Part shown: one piece after another, positions 56,699 to 64,000 of the stretch
Layout: every line of letters begins with the position of its first letter
Position numbering within the stretch: position 1 is the stretch's first letter
Source of the DNA: Hemerocallis citrina
Taxonomy: Eukaryota > Streptophyta > Magnoliopsida > Asparagales > Asphodelaceae
Assembly (NCBI GenBank): GCA_017893485.1
Contig: CM030360.1
Coordinates: 143,972,697-144,036,696 of the forward strand
Direction: 5' to 3'
Length of the DNA stretch: 64,000 bases
Program-made: the position numbers and the translations under genes
Notes under the pieces: generated by a model
Seen by the model: only the letters and a program-made list of their open reading frames with translations
What the model was told of the DNA's origin: nothing
Databases searched by the model: none

Positions 56699-59059
56699 TG
56701 ACAAAGCAAAGGGCTAAAGTGCAAATTTCACCCTCCTAATAATTACCCACTTATATCTCTTCACTATCCTAACCCCTATAACCCCCAACCTCTCACATCC
56801 TAACCCCCATCCGGCCTCTCTCCATCTTCCAAACCGATCTCTCTCTCTCTCTTATACACGTGCACGTGTTGTGCACTAGTGCACACACATACACAAAATT
56901 AAATACAATTCTTATAATTCTAAAATGTGTATTAAAAGTTGTTACATGTCATGTGTGAGTCCATGCACAACTTAAAAAAAGATTTAATTAATGGGCTTGT
57001 CATGTGGGATTGCTTTTTATTAATTAAATCAATTAGTCTAGTGGACTAAAATCTATTCGTAGGTCCATGGGTTTAAAGAAAGGCTAAATAAAACTCATGC
57101 ATGCTAAAATAGTAAATGAGAGTAAGAAAATAAAGATGGAAAAATTAGCACGTGCATCATACGTGCAAAAATTGAAAAATGCATTTTTTTTATTAAAAAT
57201 AAAAATATGGGATGTTACAGTGGTTGTCCGTAGAGATTACGTGTAATAGTTCCGAATGGCCGGACAAATTTTGTAGTTAAAAAAATAGTAGGGCCGCATA
57301 CATGTGTGAATCCCACATTGAATCAAGACCACTGTAAAGTTTACACTAAACTTGTATGCAATTTGATTGCGAATGGTGTCAAGACTCAGATAGGAATTAC
57401 ACCGCGGGCCATCATTGAGATAGTCAAACTACAATTCAATTATCAGATATTTTATAGGAAGGCTTGGATTGTAAAACAAAAAGCTACTGAGAAGTTGTAC
57501 GGTTCATTTAAAGATGCGTATACTAAGTTGCCTTTACTTCTATCAGCAATTCAAGAAACAAATCCAGCAACTGTTGTCCATTGGGATAAGTATGATTCTG
57601 GTCCTGGCGAGAAAATATTCAAGGGAGTGTTTTTGGCGTTTGGTGCTTCAATTGAAGGGTTCAAGTCATACAGACCTGTTATAAGTGTTGATGGGACACA
57701 CTTGTATGGAAAATATAAGGGTTGCTTGTTAATAGCCGTATCACCAGATACAAACGATTGTCTCTTTCCATTTGCCTTTACAATAGTTGACGGAAAGTGT
57801 TTATACGTGGACATGGTTCATGAGCTGCATTCATTTTTATGTCACCAATCGGTTTGGTTTATGTTTTATCTCTGATCGTCACGCATGTATTTTGGCTGTC
57901 ATGGACTCACAAAACGGAGTGTGGAACAAACCAAATGCTTATCATCGTTATTGTATGCGACATTTCGCTATAAATTTCTTTACCAAATTTGGTAGCAAAG
58001 CAATTAGGACCAAAGTAAAAATTATAGCATGTCAAAACCAACCCAAAAATTTCATAGCAAACTCGCAGAGCAGGCACTATCAATGTGGAAGCGGCAAATT
58101 GGTTGAAAAAGAAATTAGTTGAGAAACTGGCACTTTCTGAAGATGGAGGTCACCGATATGGCATATTGACTTCGAACCTATCAGAAGTTTTCAACTCGGT
58201 ATTGAAGGGTGTGCGTAGTTTACCAGTAACTGCTATTGTGGACATGATTTTTTACCGTCTTAATTCTTACTTTGCTACACGGCGTCAGTTAGCCAACCAG
58301 CTCATTAGTGAAGGTAAAAATTTTGCACAATAAGTACAGGATTTGATATATCCGGCGTAAAAGAGCCAACATGCATGAAGTGATAATGTTTAGTCATCAA
58401 CCAGGAGTTTTTGCAGTCAAAATAGGTATACGAAGAGTAGGTGGAAATCGAAAGGGTGGTAACTTGCACACCGTTAACTTGGGCAATAAAACATGTACTT
58501 GTCAGAAATTTCAACTATACCATGTTCCCATGTGTTAGCTGCTTGCGCATATCGTGTTATTGATTACAAGCCGTATGTTGATACATTCTATTCAACTATT
58601 TCGTTAGCACAAAAATGGGATCTCAATTTTTATCCTACACTAGATCCTGCATATTGGCATGTTAATACTGAAATCAGACTCGTAGCTGATACGAGCCTTC
58701 GATGTTCTAGGAAAGGGCGTCCGAAGAGTACGAGAGTTCGTAATGATATGGATGTAAGAGATGAGTCTAGTGGGGCTATGGGTATGACATGTTCAAAATG
58801 CAGTTTGAGATGTCACAATAGGCGCCGATGCCGGAAAAACTCTAGTCAAGCTTCTCAAAGCCATCAATGAATGAATTTGATAATGTATTGGGTTCAATAT
58901 TTTGTAATCTTTCATGTTTTGGATTAAAGTTTGTATTGTTCAATGATTTGAAGTGATTGAATGAATGGACGGTTGATGCTATTTTCAGTGAATGAATTTG
59001 AAGTACATTCGTGTCAAAAGTTTGATTTTCAATCTCATTAGATGAGATGTGTTCGGTTA

Positions 59060-59475
59060 TATGGTAATGGGTTTTGGTATCAGCAGGCGGGCTAACCCAG
59101 TTAGCATGCCTGATAAAAAGAACCGCGCTAACTGTGTTAACGCGCCTCATAAACTTACCTCAAGAGACTTTAAAGTCTCTGGAAATTTGGAAATTTATGA
59201 ACAACCAAGGGTCGTTAACTCAGTTAGCGACCCTAGTTCAAAGAGGTTCGTTAACTGAGTTAGCGTGTTTGGTTATGCCCAATCATCCAGAGACTTTCAA
59301 GTCTCTGGAAATTAGAAATTACCACAGTTATTAACTCAGTTAGCGACCCTAGTTCAAAGAGGGGTGCTGACTGAGTTAGTGTGTGGTTATGCCCAATCAT
59401 CCAGAGACTTTCAAGTCTATGGAAATTACAAAATACCACAGTCGTTAACTTAGTTAACGACCCTAGTTTAATACT
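59060..59475. repeat. palindrome-rich repeat between the two MULE genes
   Basis: Units of about 115 bases are present three times (landmark CAGTTAGCGA at 59221, variants at 59338 and 59451). Each unit contains GTTAACTCAGTTAGCGACCC and the stem CCAGAGACTTTCAAGTCTCT. The GTTAACTGAGTTAGCG motif is the same kind of palindrome as in the terminal repeats of this MULE. The region lies between the 3' ends of the two convergent genes. Confidence 0.85.
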
Positions 59476-59569
59476 TTTGCACATTCTTTGGCTTGAATCT
59501 ATGTTTGGGCCATCTACACAGAAATAGAAGAAGTGTTTTAATAAATTCAATAAGTAAATTTTTTTATAG

Positions 59570-61296
59570 TTATGTAAATATAGACATAATACTTACTAGA
59601 CTCTGAATCAATTGTGTCTTCGGTTGGAACATTGGTAGATTAACGAAATGTGTGTCTGCTGGATTAGCGGCATGCCTCTGTGTCGGAACTTGGACACCTG
59701 CTGGAAGTTCGCTAATCGAAGAAATATAAAGACGAGTCATTCTCCTATACCACATCATGTAAGGTACATGCAAAGACGCATCGAACGATGGAATGTTGGA
59801 AAGTACGTGATCGATCAAAATATTCACGTGTACGTGCAAAGAAGCTGCCCAATCGTGGGCTACTTGTCGACCCATACCGGTTACACTATGTAGATCGGCA
59901 TTGTACAGATGCTGCACCGGAATATTTTGAAGCAACCCAAACTGGCGAAGTACCCTATCTGGAAAATAACCCTCAACTATACCAAAGTGGATTAGAGGTG
60001 TTGTTGGCAACCATAGCTGAGGACTCGAGGTACAAACAGGAGGCAATCTCGTTAAACGTTCCTCGGTATATGGTTGCCACTTGACACAATCGTCTGACAA
60101 GTTATCAAGCTCGTCCCGGTAATATGTAAGGCATCTATTAGGGCTAGCCTTTCATGTCAGTGAATCCGGCCAATACACACCTTACGGCAGTCTCATGTTG
60201 TGATCTTCGGGAAGATTCGCCCACTTTAGTGATTGCTTAGCAACAACGGGTCTGTCAAAGTGTAATCGTTCCCAACTCCATACCTGTAGCATCAACATTG
60301 GTCCGTTCATCTGCTTTGCACCAAGAGAGCAATTGCACAAAGCTCTATACAGTGTAGTCAATGCAACACTTCCTCAACTATACACCCCAACTGTCCCAAG
60401 ATCGGCGATTAGAGGTAAGTACATTAATGGCACGGAATCTCCGGAAGAATTTGGGAACATCACACCTCCAAACAATGTCATTATGTAAGCCCAACAGTAA
60501 CACTGTACTTGGAACTCACTCGAAGCATTAGTTAACGTGTTGGAGAATGTGTCCTTAAGCTATTTCAATCTCACAAATTTGCCTACAAGGGCTGTACGAT
60601 CCACCTCCACCCCGAGATATTCATGGATAATAAACTCTGGTTCAAAATCCATTGTGCCAGTTACGAGCTGTCCATCGATTGGAAGACCCGTTATTACAGC
60701 GACATCTTACAGTGTCGCAGTCATCTTGCCGACCGGCAAAACTATGGGTCTCGGGACGCCATCTCTCGAGAAGGGCGATTAGTAAGGGTCGATGGCCTTA
60801 ATAGAGCTCATCAACCCGATGTCGTATAACCCACAGTTCTGTAATAACTCATGTATACGGAGATGCATGTCTAATGTGTCGTGCCCCCGAAAAGTACACT
60901 CCGAAGAATTCCCCTCCCACACGGCTTTAGAGCGACTTTGCCATTGTAAAGTCAATAGCCTTGGGTCCATCGGACCGGGAACCATCGGTGGAACAAATGA
61001 TGAAGAAGAAGGGCCCGATTGATTTGGAGGAGAAGACGGACCCATTTGATTTGGCGAAGAAGACGGACCTGCATCATCCTACACCAAAAAATTACAAATC
61101 AACATATAAATTTATAATTTTATTGATGTTAAAATTAAACGTATGAAATAAATATCAAATCATCTTACATTGTTACGTCTCTGTCCACCACGGCTAGTTT
61201 TTTGGGAGGATGTCCGTAACATGTCCATGGCCCTTTGCGATTTGTAGGAGGTCTACTACTACTCCCTTCTCCGGGCATACCCCGTGTTCGTGCCAT
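59570..61296 (-). pseudogene. plant mobile domain (PMD) gene of the MULE
   Basis: Exon 1 starts at ATG 61296 (MARTRGMPGEGSSSRPPTNR) and ends at a GTAAGA donor (61167-61168). The 90-base intron ends GGTGTAG, and exon 2 starts at 61078 with a Pro/Ser-rich linker (PSSPPNQSGPSSSS). The PMD proper follows in several frames: HELLQNCGLYDIG, DVAVITGLPIDGQLVTG, YCWAYIMTLFGGVMFPNSSG and WERLHFDRPVV, then a tail open from 60100 (YTEERLTRLPP, RQFGLLQNIPV). This matches the MAIN/MAIL1 and 'phosphatase 7 long form homolog' family (PF10536). PMD genes are known both as MULE cargo and as host genes linked to silencing. Frameshifts and stops (60779, for example) break it. Confidence 0.85.
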
Positions 61297-62059
61297 ATGT
61301 AATATCAAATAGAATCCTACATATTTAATTATATATACTATCAAATTTACCTTAAAATCGATATAAAATAATTATACAATTAACAATGTCTAACTTCAAA
61401 ATTTTCAATATCAAACAATATCAATCACAATGTCACATTGGCACGAAACTAAAATCATAAATCCATCTATATACAATATTATTCACCATATTTCGATATA
61501 TCGAATAATATGACAATGTTACTATCATCGCATATCCCACTCATGCATTGTGAACTATAGGTTAAGTTGAACAAACAAAATTAGTACGACATAGACTAAG
61601 TTGATATTGGTTTAGTTTTGGTTAATTACATAACCGAAATTTATCACGTCCGTTGCACGTTTTAATAAATCCTAAATCAAAATATATGAACCGAAATGTA
61701 GTTTTACAATCAACCCATCATACTCATTTACTAAATAAGAAATCATACACACTTAGTATATTACCTAACCTAGATTAATTTATGAACATACCAAAATGAA
61801 CCCAAAATTGCAAATCCAACCCTAGACCCAAAATCACCCAAAATTATTTAACATAAGTTAAGAACACTTACACACGATTGTTGGGTAGAAGGACGAAGTC
61901 GACTATTCCACTACCTACCAAACCAATCCTCTCCTTCCGAAAATTGGGAAAAATTGTTTATGGGTTCACCCAAATTTAGGGAATTTGTTGGTTGAGGTGA
62001 GAGTATTGTGAGTGATTAAGAGATTTAAGAAGAAAAAAAATCGAGAGATTGGGTTGAGA

Positions 62060-62366
62060 GGCCGAATTCGGAGGCTAGGGTTTGGGGGTTGGGTTTAAGA
62101 TAGCGCGAGCGCTTTTTGTGAGAGAGAAGTGAGATGAGAGTGAGATAGCGAGCGTGATTTAAGAGATTCACAATCGACACTCACAATCCACACCCCTACT
62201 TGAGGAAAAAGTAGTGTCCCCTAGCACACGCTAACTGAGATAGCACGAAGATTTTTACTAGGCACGCTATCTCAGTTAGCGACAAGGAATTTTTGGTATT
62301 AAACTTCTAAACAGGAACAGTCTGGAATATACTTACAAAAATTGGGATAGTTTGGTAAAAAATTCC
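62060..62366 (-). repeat. right terminal inverted repeat of the MULE
   Basis: It is the inverse of the left terminal repeat. It contains GCTATCTCAGTTAGCG and the block AGTAGTGTCCCCTAGC, with a CT-rich leader and 'aaccctagcc' on the inner side. It is probably the promoter of the PMD gene. Confidence 0.9.
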
Positions 62367-62631
62367 GTACTCATGTTTAACTTCAGCATCCAGTCTACTA
62401 ATAATATGGCTTCACAATGCAGCAAAACTAGCAAGTGAAAATTAGATAGGTGTCCAAGGGAATATCAAATCAAATTAAGGAGTGGCATGATGACACATTC
62501 TATTGGATGATTACTAGTATTCTGTACGCCTAGTTAAGTTGCACATAACCCCTTTAAACTATGTTTTGGATAACATTTGTACATGCATATAAACAGTCAT
62601 GTCCATGTATGCATATATTATCAACAATTAC

Positions 62632-62880
62632 CTCCAATGAACCAGCAAAGCATTGGCTTGGATTCGAGTCCTCCAGAGCTTCTGCGAAGTAGTAGAAGAG
62701 TAGAAGAGTGCCCTACCAGCCGTGGTGGAACATACCCTGAATACTGATCAAAATCTCACCCAAAACATATGGTTGCCCTGGTAACCTCTCAATCTCATCA
62801 CCCTCCTAGACTCCACACTGATTATCATCAACATAGACATCGCACAGCTCCATCCAGTTATCACCAAAAACTATTGACAT
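62632..62880 (-). pseudogene. SCPL exon A (LPGQP...GYV block)
   Basis: The minus strand reads EGDEIERLPGQPYV, then in another frame DQYSGYV, then TTAGRALF, then YFAEALEDSNPSQ, then KPMLCWFIGG at a GGAG/GTAATT donor (62630-62631). The family order is D.I..LPGQP.V.F.QY.GYV...GRALFYYF.EA...P..KPLVLWLNGG, so every piece is present but at least three frameshifts separate them. A possible upstream start lies at ATG 62880 (MSIVFGDNWMELCD), followed by a stop. No signal peptide could be recognised. Confidence 0.78.
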
Positions 62881-64000
62881 GTTAAGAGGCACTGCCTCTG
62901 AATGCCCTCCTTTTGGCTGAAGCTGGCAATGGAGTCCTTCGTAGCTATTAATCACAGCTGGGGATTAAATACAGACAAGGAAAAGTAGAGGGAGGAATAA
63001 GTTATTAGGTGTCGTCAATGAAAGTGAGCTAACATCAATCAGTGCATGTATTCTTTGCTTATTCAGTCAACGGATTCGGGGAGATTTATAGATGGAAAGG
63101 CAAATTAATGTTTTAGAATGCAAGTTAGTTATTGAATGGCTTTTGAATGATGACACAAGTTCGTATTGCATGAATGGAGAGTTAGTGATTGTATTGTGCC
63201 TCCAGCTGTAGATTACACTGCTGCTTTTTTACTTGCAGTTGCTCCAACTACAGCTCCAGTAACCTAACTTCTTGTGGTTGAACAGATGCACTTGCAACCT
63301 GAAGTAAACTTCTCGAGTCAGTAAAATTTTTGAACTCGCAAAAACCTGATCCTGTGTATCACATACCGAAATTTTTAACGTTCCTGGAAAACCTACATCC
63401 CACTTACCAAAGCCCATGCACTCATACTTGGTGCAACCGTAATTGAAACACTTTACAATACCATATCTGATCCCATTACCAGCCATCACTGCTACTGACC
63501 ACATACAGCCACCAGCTACCAGTATCGATTGCTTTATCATTATTCCACTTGCAACTGCAATTGCAGAATTAATTTAGCTGCAATTACTATTGCAATCGTG
63601 GTAAACAAAATCAAACAGGAAAGATTAGGGAAACATCAAATGGGTGCACGGGTCCAACCACAGCAACAAAACGAGCAGTAAGAAACCATGTGGAAAATCC
63701 ACAATGTACCTAACAAATATGAGCCCTACATTTATGCTGTGAGGACTGTGCCATTGGATAAGAAGAATTAACATGCAAACTTCGTAGGTTGATTACAGCA
63801 AGAAAATCATTCCACGGGAAAGCAGAAGAATTGAAACTCCTTACAAAACAAACAAATCCCAGTTAGGTCAAGGAGTTTTCTAGCTCAATTTCCCATCCAT
63901 TTCCATTTAAGACACACGAACAACAAAAACAACACAATCTTGTGCAGTATCCGGAACCCTAATATTGTCTGCATAACTGAATTAAACAAAACTCGAGTCA
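62881..64000. other. unassigned flank upstream of the SCPL pseudogene
   Basis: No gene could be supported. A 103-codon minus-strand frame at 63229-63540 (MIKQSILVAGGCMWSVAVMA) matches nothing I know. Words such as TTGCAGTTGCAAG and GCAATTGCAG recur at 63230-63600. The stretch could be the 5' flank or first intron of the SCPL gene or an undetected old element. Confidence 0.3.

Larger units (their letters stand above)
54080..57219 (-). mobile_element. Ty3/gypsy solo LTR inside the transposase gene, 3140 bp
   Basis: It starts TGTAACGCCCCAAATTCC and ends GGGATGTTACA. The exact 5-base duplication GTGGT flanks it (54075-54079, 57220-57224). The minus strand starts TGTAACATCCC and has TATAAATA about 520 bases in, so it reads leftward. 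There is no interior domain or second LTR. It interrupts the transposase frame between 'VASEGG' and 'CP', which join exactly once the LTR is removed. In length and type it resembles the solo LTR at 9.7 kb, though the sequences differ. Two tRNA-like stretches lie within it. Apart from these, 54.2-55.6 and 55.9-57.2 kb hold no gene. Confidence 0.92.
52929..58867 (+). pseudogene. MURA-type MULE transposase, split by a solo LTR
   Basis: A short first exon (ATG 52929, MPSSRSSKLLNF) ends at a GTATGA donor near 52987; the next begins after TGTATAG near 53060. N-terminal parts read MEELVRKVYEVTDWD and FYIGQEFQSKESIQHVVKLY, the latter in the MuDR DNA-binding region. After the LTR the MULE domain follows: ISVDGTHLYGKYKG with the first catalytic Asp, then SDRHACILAVMD with the second. 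A SWIM finger reads CQKFQLYHVPCSHVLAACAY (about 58500) and a CCHC knuckle CSKCSLRCHNRRRC. Frameshifts occur near 53455, 57820, 58080 and 58330. A TAG just behind the LTR stands at the tryptophan of GCPW. It is not functional. Confidence 0.88.
52398..62366. mobile_element. Mutator-like element with transposase and PMD gene, 10 kb
   Basis: Long inverted repeats of about 300 bases start GAATTTTTTACCAAACTATC at both ends. The flanks are the exact 9-base duplication GTACTCATG (52389-52397, 62367-62375), diagnostic of Mutator-type transposition. It carries a MURA-type transposase on the plus strand and a PMD gene on the minus strand, meeting tail to tail. A 3140-base gypsy solo LTR sits inside the transposase gene. 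Without the LTR the MULE is about 6.8 kb. It inserted into the SCPL intron between exons A and B. Confidence 0.96.
8440..62880 (-). pseudogene. serine carboxypeptidase-like (SCPL) pseudogene, expanded by TE insertions
   Basis: SCPL enzymes are secreted or vacuolar alpha/beta-hydrolases of peptidase family S10; plant members are peptidases or acyltransferases. Degenerate but ordered pieces lie on the minus strand: LPGQPYV and QYSGYV (62.7 kb), SSLG...GPYRFNSDGTTL (52.1 kb), WTK (47.5 kb), ANIIFLESLAGVGYSYSN and TFINLQGIA (47.1-47.4 kb), YDIYGPPC (32.1 kb) and DVQQALHANTTAL (9.6 kb). Exon junctions A/B and B/C keep reading phase, so these are true exons of one gene and not scattered matches. 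The gene is dead: frameshifts in exons A and C, GESYAG replaced by GDGYDG, a hAT inside exon B, a stop in exon E. The histidine-bearing C-terminal exon was not found; it may lie left of the window or be lost. Confidence 0.72.

Noticed and set aside
59648..60084. Plus-strand frames opposite the PMD gene
   Set aside because: The minus strand has the clear PMD sequence; these are antisense shadows.
8440..62880. SCPL as a functional gene with very long introns
   Set aside because: Frameshifts in exons A and C, loss of the nucleophile serine, a stop in exon E and a hAT within exon B exclude a working enzyme.
1..64000. A new defence or biosynthetic gene system
   Set aside because: No cluster of intact co-oriented host genes exists here. 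The novelty lies in TE architecture and a decayed host gene.

Overview
The window is plant nuclear DNA, most likely from a eudicot. It is A+T rich, has spliceosomal introns, and is packed with plant-type transposable elements (TEs): Ty1/copia, Ty3/gypsy of Tat and Athila type, PMD-carrying Mutator-like (MULE), hAT, CACTA and PIF/Harbinger. I see no intact host gene, rRNA gene or CRISPR array. About nine tenths of the sequence can be assigned to mobile elements, many nested in one another. Several have exact ends and target-site duplications (TSDs), which makes the insertion history readable.

The main host signal is a decayed serine carboxypeptidase-like (SCPL) gene on the minus strand. Its exons appear in the expected order from right to left: LPGQP/SGYV exon (62.6-62.9 kb), GPYRFNSDGT exon (52.1 kb, continued at 47.5 kb), IIFLES/catalytic-Ser exon (47.1-47.4 kb), a weak exon (47.0 kb), YDIYGPPC exon (32.0 kb), DVQQALHANTT exon (9.5-9.6 kb) and a weak last exon (8.5 kb). 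Frameshifts, stops and a corrupted GESYAG motif show it is dead. Its introns and exons have been swollen to about 54 kb by TE insertions.

Layout. 1-8.4 kb: end of a MULE-like element, two opposed copia remnants, a MULE-like hairpin element, a CACTA end, and a copia 3' end with LTR. 8.6-9.4 kb: short hAT element. 9.7-12.9 kb: gypsy solo LTR. 13.3-26.2 kb: complete Tat-lineage gypsy element with decayed gag-pol, a 115-bp tandem array, an antisense spliced coiled-coil/PF04195-like gene and a 110-bp tandem array. 26.4-31.9 kb: two copies of one small inverted-repeat element, the second split by a 3.1-kb CACTA. 32.1-33.1 kb: Harbinger-type element with a nested 172-bp MULE. 33.2-40.2 kb: minus-strand Athila-type element with gag and protease only. 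40.2-47.0 kb: nearly complete copia. 47.5-52.0 kb: hAT with a nearly intact transposase. 52.4-62.4 kb: 10-kb MULE with a transposase gene and an opposed plant mobile domain (PMD) gene, its transposase split by a 3.1-kb solo LTR. 62.4-64 kb: 5' part of the SCPL pseudogene.

Two themes cut across elements. First, many in-frame stops in decayed TE genes sit where glutamine or tryptophan is expected, as C-to-T decay of methylated DNA would produce. Second, two MULE families carry short imperfect palindromes in their terminal repeats, and in the PMD-carrying one the motif also recurs between its two genes.
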